The position numbers were made by a program, and so were the translations under genes. From the NCBI RefSeq assembly GCF_003390925.1, contig NZ_QUBS01000018.1, forward strand, positions 1 through 64,000: a stretch of DNA of 64,000 bases. The letters run 5' to 3'. The notes beneath the pieces were generated by a model, which saw only the letters and a program-made list of their open reading frames with translations, was not told the origin of the DNA and did not search any database. Source of the DNA: Trinickia diaoshuihuensis. Lineage in GTDB: Bacteria; Pseudomonadota; Gammaproteobacteria; Burkholderiales; Burkholderiaceae. This document shows positions 42,917 through 51,015 of the stretch, piece by piece (positions within the stretch are counted from its first letter, which is position 1; the number at the start of each line of letters is the position of its first letter).

Positions 42917-44065
42917 TCACGCAGCCGCGTTGCCGCGCTTGGCGTCCATCAGCGCCGTGAACCGGTCGAACAGGTAGCCGATATCGTGCGGCCCGGGCGA
43001 CGCCTCGGGGTGACCCTGGAAGCAAAACGCCGGCTTGTCCGTCAGTTCGAAGCCTTGCAGCGTGCCGTCGAATAGCGAGATGTGCGTGACGCGCGCGTTC
43101 GCGGGCAGCGTGTTCGCGTCGACGGCGAACCCGTGATTCTGCGAGGTGATCACGACGCGGCCGTCGGCCAAATCCTTGACGGGGTGATTCGCGCCATGGT
43201 GGCCCGTCTTCATCTTGACCGTCTTGCCGCCCACGGCGAGACCCATGATCTGATGGCCGAGACAGATACCGAACGTCGGGATACCGCGCTCGATGAATTC
43301 CTTCGTGGCCGCGATGGCGTAATCGCAAGGCTCGGGGTCGCCCGGACCGTTCGACAGAAAGACGCCATCGGGATTGAGCGCGAGGGCCTCGGCCGCGCTT
43401 GCTTGCGCGGGCAGCACCGTCACGTGGCAGCCGCGCTCGGCGAGCATGCGCAAGATGTTGTATTTGACGCCGTAATCGAATGCGACGACGCGGTATTTCG
43501 GCGTGCGTTGCGAGCCGAAGCCCGTGCCCAAGCGCCATTCGGTCTGGGTCCATTCGTACGGCTTGGCCGTGCTGACCACCTTGGCGAGGTCCATGCCGGC
43601 CAAGCCGGGGAACGAACGAGCCAACTCGACGGCCTTGGCTTCGTCGACGCTGCCGGCCAAGATACAACCGTTTTGTGCACCCTTGTCGCGCAAGATGCGC
43701 GTGAGACGGCGCGTATCGATGCCGGCGATGGCCACGACGTTTTCGGCCTGCAGATATTCGCCGAGCGTGCGCTGCATGCGGAAGTTCGATGCGCGCGCGG
43801 GCAAATCCCGCACGATCAAGCCGGCTGCGTGGACCTTCGTCGATTCGACGTCCTCGGCGTTCACGCCGACGTTGCCGATGTGAGGATAGGTCAGCGTGAC
43901 GATCTGGCGCGCGTAGCTCGGGTCGGTCAGGATCTCTTGGTAACCGGTGATCGCGGTATTGAACACGACTTCGCCGATGGTATGACCAGCCGCGCCGATG
44001 GCATAGCCGCGAAAGATCGTGCCGTCGGCGAGTGCAAGCAGAGCGGGAGGAAAAGACGGCAACAC
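42917..44065 (-). CDS. carA: carbamoyl-phosphate synthase small subunit
   Basis: A 382-residue glutamine amidotransferase subunit that supplies ammonia to CarB. The N-terminal CPSase domain begins [18 protein letters not shown]. The class I GATase has [13 protein letters not shown] with the catalytic Cys near residue 268, and the His-Glu pair in [13 protein letters not shown]. The start is GTG at 44065, supported by AAGGAG 9 bases upstream. It is transcribed with carB, probably from a promoter about 270 bp upstream. Confidence 0.97.
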   Translation of the reverse strand: MLPSFPPALLALADGTIFRGYAIGAAGHTIGEVVFNTAITGYQEILTDPSYARQIVTLTYPHIGNVGVNAEDVESTKVHAAGLIVRDLPARASNFRMQRTLGEYLQAENVVAIAGIDTRRLTRILRDKGAQNGCILAGSVDEAKAVELARSFPGLAGMDLAKVVSTAKPYEWTQTEWRLGTGFGSQRTPKYRVVAFDYGVKYNILRMLAERGCHVTVLPAQASAAEALALNPDGVFLSNGPGDPEPCDYAIAATKEFIERGIPTFGICLGHQIMGLAVGGKTVKMKTGHHGANHPVKDLADGRVVITSQNHGFAVDANTLPANARVTHISLFDGTLQGFELTDKPAFCFQGHPEASPGPHDIGYLFDRFTALMDAKRGNAAA

Positions 44066-44336
44066 GGGGAAGCTCCTTCAGGAACACCCTGGTACCGACC
44101 TGTTTATCCGACCACGCGAACTCTGATGGCTATCGCCGCACTCGCTTTCGGCTAGGCGAAAGCAGGCGGCGTGGCGCGAGTTCGCATGCTGCTGCGACGA
44201 CGCGAACGATGCTCGAGGCTTCGATCCGTTGACCGGACGGGCTCGGCGGCACGTGCTCGCGATGACGGCGCGCGGCGGATGAACGGTATGGAGGAGGTAG
44301 GCGCTAGGGTGCGGGTTGGATAGTGCAAACTTTCGA

Positions 44337-44366
44337 ATTATAGTCGGAAATACCCCTTCCCCACAA
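44337..44366 (-). promoter_or_regulatory. predicted carAB promoter
   Basis: On the minus strand, TATAAT (44337-44342) is preceded by TTGTGG (44361-44366) with an 18-bp spacer. It is the only good sigma-70-like site seen between carA and mltD and would give a long leader of about 265 nt. Confidence 0.55.
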
Positions 44367-44534
44367 TTGGCAGTCGCCTACACGCGATGAAAAAGGGCGC
44401 CGCACAGACCGCGCGTGCAAGTTGCCGATGGGCACAGCGACGATCCTACACCCGCCGATGCGCGCCGCAACCCCCATGCGCGACCGCTCGAGCCGGCGGC
44501 CGTTTGCGACCGAAGCGCTACGCTGTTCCGCAAT

Positions 44535-44564
44535 GAAAACGCCGTCGCTTTGCGGGCGACGGCG
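44535..44564 (-). terminator. mltD terminator
   Basis: A 9-bp stem CGCCGTCGC (44540-44548) with GCGACGGCG (44556-44564) and a 7-base loop is followed on the minus strand by TTTTC. It lies 34 bp beyond the mltD stop. Confidence 0.75.
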
Positions 44565-44597
44565 CGATCGAACGACACGTGCGATTGAAGCGTGCGC

Positions 44598-46253
44598 TTA
44601 TGACTTTTGCTTGCTCTTGCGTTCGCTCTTGTCGTGGGAGTCGGCGACTTTCGACGTCTTCTGCGCGGACTTGGCCGAGTCGGCAGTCTGTCGCGCCGGT
44701 TTTGCGCTGTGTGCGGCCGTCTTGCCGATCGTGGCCCGGACGCGGCCCTTGGCCGCCTTCTCGTGCCGCGATTTGGGCTTCACGTCGTCCGCGCGCGCAT
44801 CGACTCGTTCGACCTTCGCGCCTTCGGGAATCGCCGTGGCGATCTTTTGCGGACCGGGCTCGGCCGGCACGGCGGCGCCCACCGGCACGTGCAGCACGAT
44901 GACTTGCCCCGGCATCGCCGTCGAGCGATGCGTCTTGTTCCATGCCTTCAGTTGGCCGAGCGACACGTGATAGCGCTCGGCGATCGCAGCCATCGTTTGC
45001 TTGCGGCGCACGCGAATGAGCATCTTGCGCGTGTCCGGCACATCGGGCTCCATCGCGAGGACCGAGCTCTCGACCACATCGGCGCTGATGTCCTCGTCAT
45101 CGTCGTCGCCGCGCGGCACGACGAGCGTCGAACCGGGCTTGAGCCGCATCCCCGCGGGAATCTTGTTGACCGCCATCAGCGTTTGCGGATCGACGCCGAT
45201 CTTCTCGGCCAGCGCTTGCGGACGCGTGCGCTCGGTCACCGTGTAAGTGGTCCAGGACGAAAGCTGGCCGTCGTAGCTCTTCAAGTTGTGCTCGAATGCA
45301 CTGGCGTTATCGAACGGCAGCAGGATCTGCGGCTGTGTCGCGCCCACGATGACGGGCTTTTTGAACGAAGGATTCAGTGCGCGGAATTCATCCGACGTCA
45401 TATTCGCGAGTTTCGCGGCCACGTCGACATCCATATCGCGCGAGGTCGTTACCGTCACGAAATACGGGTGGTTCGGAATCGAGGGCAACGTCAGACCATA
45501 GGTCTGCGGATTGATCACGATGTTCTTGACGGCCTGCAGCTTCGGCACATAGTTGCGCGTTTCGTTCGGCATGCGCAGGCTTTCGTAGTCCGTCGGCAAG
45601 CCGGCCGCCTGGTTGCGCGCGATGGCCCGCTGCACGTTGCCTTCGCCCCAGTTATACGCCGCCAGCGCCAGATACCAATCGCCGAACATATCGTGCAGAC
45701 GCGAGAGATAGTCGAGCGCGGCACCGGTGGAAGCCATCACGTCGCGGCGCTCGTCCAGCCACATGTTCTGCTTCAGATTGTAGGTCCGGCCCGTACCGGG
45801 GACGAACTGCCACATGCCGGCGGCCTTCGCCACCGAGAGCGCCTGCGGGTTGTAGGCCGACTCGATGAACGGCAGCAGCGCCAGTTCGGTCGGCATGTGC
45901 CGCGACTCGAGCTCCTCGACGATGTAGTAGAGATACTTTTGCGAGCGCTCGGTCATGCGCTGCACGTAATCGGGACGCTGCGCATACCAATTGGCCTGCA
46001 TGTCGACCAGATCGTTGTGCAGGTCGGGCATCTGAAAACCGCGACGGATGCGCGCCCACAGATCCGAGTCCGCCGTCGTCAACTGCTCGACGGAGGCTTT
46101 ATCGACGTCGATAGTTTGTTTGGCTGCGGTAACGCGGAGGGTGTCGGTGGCGGCCGTCGGACTGGTTGGGTCGGAGGCTGAGGGCGCCGTCGGTCCTTGG
46201 CTTGCGCACGCGGCAAGCGTCAAAACCAACAGGGCGCTGAATAAAAATCGCAT
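44598..46253 (-). CDS. mltD: membrane-bound lytic murein transglycosylase D
   Basis: A 551-residue lipoprotein that cleaves peptidoglycan glycan strands with formation of 1,6-anhydro muropeptides. The signal peptide has lipobox LAAC with C16. The GH23 transglycosylase domain (residues about 115-230) has catalytic E131 in PFIESAYNPQALS, then GMWQFVPGTGR. Two LysM-like peptidoglycan-binding repeats follow (about 348-391 and 428-471, the second RKQTMAAIAERYHVSLGQLK). The tail from about residue 480 is Lys/Ala/Ser-rich and probably disordered. The ATG at 46253 follows GGAAGAG and fits the signal peptide. It is downstream of gloB on the same strand. Confidence 0.94.
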   Translation of the reverse strand: MRFLFSALLVLTLAACASQGPTAPSASDPTSPTAATDTLRVTAAKQTIDVDKASVEQLTTADSDLWARIRRGFQMPDLHNDLVDMQANWYAQRPDYVQRMTERSQKYLYYIVEELESRHMPTELALLPFIESAYNPQALSVAKAAGMWQFVPGTGRTYNLKQNMWLDERRDVMASTGAALDYLSRLHDMFGDWYLALAAYNWGEGNVQRAIARNQAAGLPTDYESLRMPNETRNYVPKLQAVKNIVINPQTYGLTLPSIPNHPYFVTVTTSRDMDVDVAAKLANMTSDEFRALNPSFKKPVIVGATQPQILLPFDNASAFEHNLKSYDGQLSSWTTYTVTERTRPQALAEKIGVDPQTLMAVNKIPAGMRLKPGSTLVVPRGDDDDEDISADVVESSVLAMEPDVPDTRKMLIRVRRKQTMAAIAERYHVSLGQLKAWNKTHRSTAMPGQVIVLHVPVGAAVPAEPGPQKIATAIPEGAKVERVDARADDVKPKSRHEKAAKGRVRATIGKTAAHSAKPARQTADSAKSAQKTSKVADSHDKSERKSKQKS

Positions 46254-46405
46254 GAACGTCTGCTCTTCCAAAGCTGGAAATTGCAAGCGATAGTACGAAA
46301 GCAGATCGTCCGCGTCAACAAAAACTGATAAAAAATCCAGTCAAATCCGGAACTTGCCGCATTTTTTCGAAGCATCGAACGAAATTTGCGCCCCATGCAA
46401 CGCAT

Positions 46406-47197
46406 CTAACGAAAACGATTTTTCCACTCTCGCATCAAGGTAAAGGACGCGAGCCGATCCGGAACCGTTTCATGCAATTGCTCGGCGAGCGTGCGCATCA
46501 CAGCCGGATCGTCGGATCTGAGGAATGGATTGACCTCGCGTTCATGCTCAATCGTCGTAGGAAGGGTCGGTACGCCGCGCGCCCGCATTGCCGTGGCTTC
46601 GTCATGCCAGGCGCGTAACCGCGCGTTATCCGGATCGCAGGCAAGCGCGAAGCGGATATTCGACAGCGTGTATTCGTGTGCGCAATGCACTTGCGCCTCC
46701 CCCGGCAGGGCCGCCAATGCGTCGAGCGATGCGAGCATCTGCGCCGGCGTCCCCTCGAACAAACGCCCGCAGCCGCATGCGAAGAGCGTATCGCCACAAA
46801 AGACGTGCGGCACGGCGGGCGCCTGCCCTGCTTGGAAGTAAGCGATATGCCCGCGCGTATGCCCGGGTACGTCGAGGACGTTCAATTCGAGATGCGGCGC
46901 CGGGATGCGCACCCGATCGCCGCCGGCCACGGCGTGCGTGACGACGGGAATCGCTTCCGCGGCGGGGCCGTAGACGGGAATAGGGGTATCGCCTACGAGT
47001 TCGGCGACGCCGCCGACATGGTCGGCGTGGTGGTGCGTGAGTAAAATAGCGGCGAGTCGCCAGCCCCGCTTCGCGAGATAGGCCCTAACGGGGGCTGCCT
47101 CGCCCGGGTCGACGGCGACTGCATCGCGCCCGTCCGATACGAGCCAGATGTAGTTGTCCGCAAACGCCGGCACCGGCACGTATTCGAGCGTATTCAT
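46406..47197 (-). CDS. gloB: hydroxyacylglutathione hydrolase (glyoxalase II)
   Basis: A 263-residue metallo-beta-lactamase fold enzyme that hydrolyses S-lactoylglutathione to lactate and glutathione in methylglyoxal detoxification. The dimetal motif is THHHADH at residues 54-60. Other ligands lie in VPGHTRGHIAYF and FCGDTLFACGCGRLFEG. The C-terminal region has HCAHEYTLSN and NPFLRSDDPAV, the glutathione-binding part. The ATG at 47197 gives MNTLEYVPVPAFADNYIWL, the usual start. It is divergent from the methyltransferase gene with only 19 bp between starts, so their promoters overlap. Confidence 0.96.
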   Translation of the reverse strand: MNTLEYVPVPAFADNYIWLVSDGRDAVAVDPGEAAPVRAYLAKRGWRLAAILLTHHHADHVGGVAELVGDTPIPVYGPAAEAIPVVTHAVAGGDRVRIPAPHLELNVLDVPGHTRGHIAYFQAGQAPAVPHVFCGDTLFACGCGRLFEGTPAQMLASLDALAALPGEAQVHCAHEYTLSNIRFALACDPDNARLRAWHDEATAMRARGVPTLPTTIEHEREVNPFLRSDDPAVMRTLAEQLHETVPDRLASFTLMREWKNRFR

Positions 47198-47216
47198 AGG
47201 CGACGCACCCACCACG

Positions 47217-48080
47217 ATGTCAGATCGACCGATTATAGACTGGCCTGCTTGGGCGGCATCGCCGCCCGGACGTTACGTGCTCGACTGGGAACAGGCGCAG
47301 CTCGACAGCGTCGTGTCGGACGTGTTCGGCTACCACGCGCTGCAATTGGGCCTGCCGCAACTGGACGCCCTGCGTGAAAACCGCATGCCCTCGCGCGCGC
47401 TCGTGCTGGACGCGGCCAGCGGTGCGAGCGCACCGTTCACCTACCCGCCTGGGCGACGGGAGAATGGCGCGCCCGGGCCCGCCGGTGTGGGCGGATCGGG
47501 CGGATCGGGCACCTTCGGCGAGCGCTATGGGCCGGCCGCTCGCACGACGCTTTGGTGCGATTTGCTCGACTTGCCGTTCGAGGCGCAAAGCGTCGATCTG
47601 CTCGTCATGCCGCACACGCTCGAATTCACACGCGATCCGCACCGGCTGCTGCGCGAGGCCGAACGCGTGCTGATGCCCGAGGGACAGCTCGTCATTCTGG
47701 GATTCAATTCGCTGAGCTTGTGGGGCGCGCGCCAGGCGTTCGGCAAAATGACGGGGCGGCCGTTCGTACCGGCCGCGCAAGACCTGATCGCCTTTACGCG
47801 GATCAAGGATTGGCTGAAGTTGCTCGGTTTCGAACTTGAACGCGGACGCTTCGGCTGCTATCGTCCGCCCCTCGATCGCGATAACTGGCTCATGCGGTTT
47901 GCCTTCATGGAAGAAGCCGGCGATCGATGGTGGCCCATTTTCGGCGCGGCTTATATGGTGACGGCGGTCAAGCGCGTGCGCGGGATGCGGCTCGTCGGCG
48001 CGATCAAGGCGAAAAAGCCTGTGTTGGCGCCGGGTCTAGCGCCGGCCGCGACGCACAAAACCCCTAACCCGAGAATATGA
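47217..48080 (+). CDS. class I SAM-dependent methyltransferase (YafS-like position)
   Basis: A 287-residue protein of the methyltransferase 11 type, placed exactly where E. coli has yafS (between gloB and rnhA). Features are [12 protein letters not shown] near residue 60, [20 protein letters not shown] (about 116-135) and [21 protein letters not shown]. The usual glycine-rich SAM motif I is atypical, and a Gly/Pro/Ala-rich insert at about 78-104 ([18 protein letters not shown]) splits it from motif II. Such an insert is probably a flexible loop. The substrate is unknown. rnhA follows after 1 bp, so these are co-transcribed. Confidence 0.83.
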   Translation: MSDRPIIDWPAWAASPPGRYVLDWEQAQLDSVVSDVFGYHALQLGLPQLDALRENRMPSRALVLDAASGASAPFTYPPGRRENGAPGPAGVGGSGGSGTFGERYGPAARTTLWCDLLDLPFEAQSVDLLVMPHTLEFTRDPHRLLREAERVLMPEGQLVILGFNSLSLWGARQAFGKMTGRPFVPAAQDLIAFTRIKDWLKLLGFELERGRFGCYRPPLDRDNWLMRFAFMEEAGDRWWPIFGAAYMVTAVKRVRGMRLVGAIKAKKPVLAPGLAPAATHKTPNPRI

Positions 48081-48081
48081 C

Positions 48082-48537
48082 GTGACTGAAGCAACGCCCG
48101 AGTTCATCGAAATCTTTACCGACGGTGCCTGCAAAGGCAATCCCGGCCCCGGCGGCTGGGGCGCCCTGCTGCGTTACGGCACGCAGGAAAAAGAGCTCTT
48201 CGGCGGCGAGGCGAATACGACGAACAACCGCATGGAGATCATGGCGGTCATCGCGGCGCTGGAGGCGTTGAAGCGGCCGTGCAAAGCGATCGTCCATACC
48301 GACTCGCAATACGTGCAAAAAGGCATCAGCGAGTGGATTCACGGCTGGAAGAAGAAGAATTGGATGACGGCGGCCAAGACGCCTGTGAAAAACGCCGATC
48401 TTTGGAAGCGGCTCGATGAACTCGCGCAGCTCCATCAGATCGAATGGCGCTGGGTTAAGGGCCATGCGGGCCACCCGGAAAACGAACGCGCCGATGCGCT
48501 CGCGAATCGCGGCGTGAGCGCGCTTGCGGAAAGCTGA
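48082..48537 (+). CDS. rnhA: ribonuclease HI
   Basis: A 151-residue endonuclease that removes RNA from RNA-DNA hybrids, such as R-loops and Okazaki primers. The catalytic residues are visible as D14 ([15 protein letters not shown]), E52 (NNRMEIMAV), D74 (VHTDSQYVQ) and D138 ([10 protein letters not shown]). The start is GTG at 48082, one base after the methyltransferase stop. Length matches the family. dnaQ follows, as in E. coli. Confidence 0.97.
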   Translation: MTEATPEFIEIFTDGACKGNPGPGGWGALLRYGTQEKELFGGEANTTNNRMEIMAVIAALEALKRPCKAIVHTDSQYVQKGISEWIHGWKKKNWMTAAKTPVKNADLWKRLDELAQLHQIEWRWVKGHAGHPENERADALANRGVSALAES

Positions 48538-48614
48538 GCTTTCGCTACGTTTTCGAGGCGTGGCGGGATGGCTGCCGCGCCGCTTTGCACTGCTTATAGA
48601 CGAGACATACGAAC

Positions 48615-49373
48615 ATGCGTCAAATCGTTCTCGACACGGAAACCACCGGTCTTAACGCACGAACGGGCGACCGCATCATCGAAATCGGCGGCGTAGAGCT
48701 CATCAACCGCCGGCTGACGGGTAACAACCTGCACTTTTACATCAACCCGGAGCGCGACAGCGATCCGGGCGCGCTTGCGGTCCACGGGCTGACGACGGAG
48801 TTCTTGAGCGACAAGCCGAAGTTCGCCGAGATCGTCGATACGCTGCGCGATTATCTGCGCGATGCGGAACTCATCATTCATAACGCGCCGTTCGACTTGG
48901 GGTTTCTCGAAGCGGAGTTCTCGCTGCTTGGATTGCCGCCGTTTCGCGAACACTATTCGAGCGTGATCGATACGCTCGTGCAGGCCAAGGCGATGTTCCC
49001 CGGCAAGCGCAATTCGCTCGACGCGCTATGCGACCGCTTTGGGATCAGCAATGCGCATCGGACGCTGCACGGCGCGTTGCTCGACTCGGAATTGCTGGCC
49101 GAAGTGTATCTAGCGATGACGCGCGGGCAGGAAAGCCTCGTCATCGACATGCTCGGCGAAGCGGCGACGCAGCAAACTTCATCGGCGGCCGCGGGCAAGA
49201 CGATCTCGCTCGCGGGGCTCGCATTGCCGGTGCTGGCCGCCGACGAGGCGGAACTGCAAGCGCATGAGGCGGTGCTCAACGACCTCGATAAGGCGATGAA
49301 AGGCACGAGCGTATGGCGGCGTGAACCGGTGCCCGAGACTGCGGCCGATGCCGCCGATGCACACGCTGCGTAA
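48615..49373 (+). CDS. dnaQ: DNA polymerase III subunit epsilon (3'-5' exonuclease)
   Basis: A 252-residue proofreading exonuclease of the replicase. DEDDh residues are D7 and E9 (VLDTETTGL), D94 (HNAPFDLGFL), H152 and D157 (HGALLDSELLAEVY). A C-terminal segment of about 70 residues after the exonuclease core should tether it to the polymerase alpha subunit. The ATG at 48615 gives MRQIVLDTETTGLNARTG. tRNA-Val follows within 50 bp, matching the dnaQ-tRNA order of E. coli. Confidence 0.96.
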   Translation: MRQIVLDTETTGLNARTGDRIIEIGGVELINRRLTGNNLHFYINPERDSDPGALAVHGLTTEFLSDKPKFAEIVDTLRDYLRDAELIIHNAPFDLGFLEAEFSLLGLPPFREHYSSVIDTLVQAKAMFPGKRNSLDALCDRFGISNAHRTLHGALLDSELLAEVYLAMTRGQESLVIDMLGEAATQQTSSAAAGKTISLAGLALPVLAADEAELQAHEAVLNDLDKAMKGTSVWRREPVPETAADAADAHAA

Positions 49374-49380
49374 AAAACGC

Positions 49381-49409
49381 TTTACGAGCGCAAAAGCATC
49401 TGACATAAT
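49381..49409 (+). promoter_or_regulatory. promoter of tRNA-Val
   Basis: TTTACG (49381-49386) and CATAAT (49404-49409) are separated by 17 bp, and the tRNA begins 12 bp downstream. This is a good sigma-70-type match for a tRNA gene. Confidence 0.65.
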
Positions 49410-49421
49410 TCGACTCTCTTC

Positions 49422-49496
49422 GGGTGGTTAGCTCAGCGGTAGAGCACTGCCTTCACACGGCAGGGGTCACTGGTTCGATCCCAGTACTACCCACCA
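49422..49496 (+). tRNA. tRNA-Val (anticodon CAC)
   Basis: A 75-nt tRNA with encoded CCA. The acceptor strands GGGTGGT and ACTACCC pair (one G-T), the D-arm is GCTCAGCGGTAGAGC, the anticodon stem-loop is CTGCCTTCACACGGCAG with anticodon CAC, and the T-arm is CTGGTTCGATCCCAG. CAC reads GUG valine codons. Its 3' end is duplicated at 50397, marking an integration site. Confidence 0.97.
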
Positions 49497-49519
49497 GATT
49501 CATGGGTACGTAGGAAGCC
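49472..49519. repeat. direct repeat, left copy (attL) in tRNA-Val 3' end
   Basis: These 48 bp, from the T-arm of tRNA-Val through the 3' flank, are identical to 50397-50444. Similarity continues with few mismatches to about 49459 on the left and 49526 on the right. The position in a tRNA 3' end is typical of a tyrosine-integrase attachment site. Confidence 0.9.
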
Positions 49520-49527
49520 CGAAGAAC

Positions 49528-49565
49528 AAAGGCCCTCTGGCGTTAGCCGAGGGCCTTTTTCTTTT
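49528..49565 (+). terminator. terminator of tRNA-Val
   Basis: GGCCCTC and GAGGGCC arms, extended by TGGC/GCC, enclose a GTTA loop and are followed by TTTTTCTTTT. It terminates tRNA-Val transcription inside the repeat-bounded segment. Confidence 0.85.
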
Positions 49566-49608
49566 GCGGCTTGCTTGCCCTCGGTGCGGCTTTTTATGCA
49601 GCCGCCCC

Positions 49609-49692
49609 GGCGAGGAGACATATGGCTACTCCGTGCCCGACAACTTTTCGCAAGTGGCTACGGTCGTCCACGATGCTGAGCACAAGCCCTAA
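49609..49692 (+). pseudogene. possible coding remnant (tail of an unidentified gene)
   Basis: A short open stretch reading about GEETYGYSVPDNFSQVAT and ending EHKP before TAA at 49690-49692 looks protein-like in composition but has no start or ribosome-binding site. It may be the 3' end of a decayed gene carried by the mini-island. The identification is weak and the family is not recognised. Confidence 0.2.
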
Positions 49693-49706
49693 TGGTTTCC
49701 GTTGGC

Positions 49707-50078
49707 CTAGTGTCCGAGCACTGCACCCAGGTGAAGTTCATTAGCGACGTTCTTCAAGCGTTTGTCCCGAGTCCAGATGGTGACACCGGGCTCCAAGCGC
49801 GCCGATGCCAACAACGATGTGTCCACATATCCGATTCCCCGATTGAACAAGCCTTCACGCTCAATGAGATAGAACGTTTCCTCCGGAGTCGCCACTGGCA
49901 CTGCAGGCAAATCAAGCAGTGCGCTAAGCACGAACTTACGGTCACGCAAACTTCCGAGGGAAATCTCCCCTACGACGTACGGATGAATCAGGACGCGCTC
50001 CTCAGAAAGGAGCGCAACCAGCACGGGATCGGCCGCATTGAGGTGGTCGATCCAGACCGACGTGTCAACGAGGATCAT
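49707..50078 (-). CDS. vapC: VapC-type PIN-domain toxin
   Basis: A 123-residue PIN-domain ribonuclease toxin. The four acidic residues that bind Mg are D5 (MILVDTSVWIDHL), E38 (YVVGEISLG), D86 (GYVDTSLLASA) and D105 (WTRDKRL). It likely cleaves tRNA or rRNA when its antitoxin is lost. Its ATG overlaps the vapB stop by 4 bp (ATGA), so translation is coupled. It lies on the minus strand inside the tRNA-Val repeat-bounded segment. All catalytic positions are intact, so the toxin is probably functional. Confidence 0.92.
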   Translation of the reverse strand: MILVDTSVWIDHLNAADPVLVALLSEERVLIHPYVVGEISLGSLRDRKFVLSALLDLPAVPVATPEETFYLIEREGLFNRGIGYVDTSLLASARLEPGVTIWTRDKRLKNVANELHLGAVLGH

Positions 50079-50272
50079 TTAACGTCTTGCCGGCGACGCG
50101 GTACGCTCTTGATGCCCGGCTGGCTTCCTCCCAGATTGGCGAGGCGCTTCGCGGCCTCACGCTGGATCAAGGCCTTCAGTGCTTCGCGTACGAGGGCAGA
50201 TTTTTCTTCCACGCCTGTATAGGCCTGGGCCTTGGCGATCAAGTCATCGTCAAGCGCAATGGTAGTACGCAC
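50075..50272 (-). CDS. vapB: VapB-type antitoxin
   Basis: A 65-residue antitoxin. Residues about 1-40 (MRTTIALDDDLIAKAQAYTG, then KSALVREALKALIQREAA) form a ribbon-helix-helix DNA-binding domain of the VapB/DUF2191 group. The C-terminal tail (LGGSQPGIKSVPRRRQDVK) would wrap the toxin. It is the first gene of the operon and normally represses its own promoter through the RHH domain. The promoter should lie in 50273-50396. Confidence 0.9.
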   Translation of the reverse strand: MRTTIALDDDLIAKAQAYTGVEEKSALVREALKALIQREAAKRLANLGGSQPGIKSVPRRRQDVK

Positions 50273-50396
50273 AGGAATCTCCTCTTTGCATGCATGGATA
50301 ATAGCATCATTCGATGCCGAATACGGTGCCTATGGCTCACACGCAAATATCGCGCGGCTCCCGGTCTTTCGTTGCCTTGACATGGCAGGGATCAAC

Positions 50397-50444
50397 GGTT
50401 CGATCCCAGTACTACCCACCAGATTCATGGGTACGTAGGAAGCC
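50397..50444. repeat. direct repeat, right copy (attR)
   Basis: This is the second copy of the 48-bp sequence at the tRNA-Val 3' end (49472-49519). It contains only the 3' part of the tRNA and no anticodon arm, so it is not a functional tRNA. The repeat unit is about 925 bp and encloses vapBC. Confidence 0.9.
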
Positions 50445-50449
50445 GGAAG

Positions 50450-50545
50450 AATGCGTTGCGTCAGCTCAAAGACCGCTCGGTCGCGAACCATGTTCCCGCA
50501 GCCATCGTCGCGTCGCTTGATGCTTTCAGTGGCCTGCCGACATAG
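50450..50545 (+). pseudogene. possible coding remnant after attR
   Basis: An in-frame stretch reading about NALRQLKDRSVANHVPAAIV and ending DAFSGLPT before TAG at 50543-50545 starts right after the right repeat. It lacks a start codon and ribosome-binding site, and could be the tail of a gene cut by integration. The family is not recognised. Confidence 0.25.
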
Positions 50546-50721
50546 GGCAGGCTAGCCTATCGGCCACCTGAGATAAGTACCGGACAATTGCCGTCGTTCC
50601 CAAAACGCTGTCGTCCCCATCATATGCAGATTGCGGGAAAAGGGGCTCTGGTCATTTCGGTTCGGGCATAAACCCAGGCGGCCCCCACCCGGACACTAGG
50701 CAACAAGTGAGAAAACGAGAT

Positions 50722-51015
50722 ATGAACATTCTGACTTTCAGTCAGGCACGAACAGACCTTAAGCAGGTTGTTGATGCGGTGTGCGAAGACCACGAGCCGA
50801 CGGTGATTACCCGTAAGCATGGAAAACATGTCGTCATGATTTCGCTCGAGGACTACAACGGTCTTCACGCGACCCTGTACCTATTGGGCACTCCGGCCAA
50901 TGCGGACCGACTGCGCCGATCCGTCGCTGAGTTCCGGGCCGGCAAGACCTTCATAAAGAAATCTCAGACACGTGAAGCAGAAAAAGGCAAAAAGCAAAGC
51001 CGCAGCGGTAGCTAA
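50722..51015 (+). CDS. Phd/YefM-type antitoxin, orphan
   Basis: A 97-residue antitoxin of the Phd/YefM family. It begins MNILTFSQARTDLKQVVDAV and continues EPTVITRKHGKHVVMISLED, the typical dimerisation and DNA-binding core. The C-terminus (FIKKSQTREAEKGKKQSRSG) is unusually Lys-rich. No RelE/Txe/Doc toxin gene follows; the next 147 bp are non-coding. It therefore looks like an orphan antitoxin, either a remnant or an anti-addiction element. Antitoxins of this kind usually repress their own promoter. Confidence 0.82.
   Translation: MNILTFSQARTDLKQVVDAVCEDHEPTVITRKHGKHVVMISLEDYNGLHATLYLLGTPANADRLRRSVAEFRAGKTFIKKSQTREAEKGKKQSRSGS

Larger units (their letters stand above)
44066..44597. other. 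intergenic region between carA and mltD (532 bp)
   Basis: This stretch holds the mltD terminator at its right side, a strong-looking carA promoter near 44337-44366 and a leader of about 265 bases before the carA GTG. No convincing protein-coding gene was found in it. Leader region 44066-44330 contains no obvious attenuator hairpin with T-tract by eye. Confidence 0.5.
50273..50721. other. intergenic region with vapBC promoter, attR and a coding remnant
   Basis: From left to right these 449 bp contain the vapBC upstream region, the right copy of the tRNA-Val repeat (50397-50444), a short open stretch (50450-50545), an imperfect hairpin near 50530-50576 and the leader of the Phd-type antitoxin. 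No intact gene was found. Confidence 0.5.

Noticed and set aside
50397-50444. Second tRNA-Val gene
   Set aside because: Only the T-arm and acceptor 3' strand are present; the D-arm and anticodon arm are missing.
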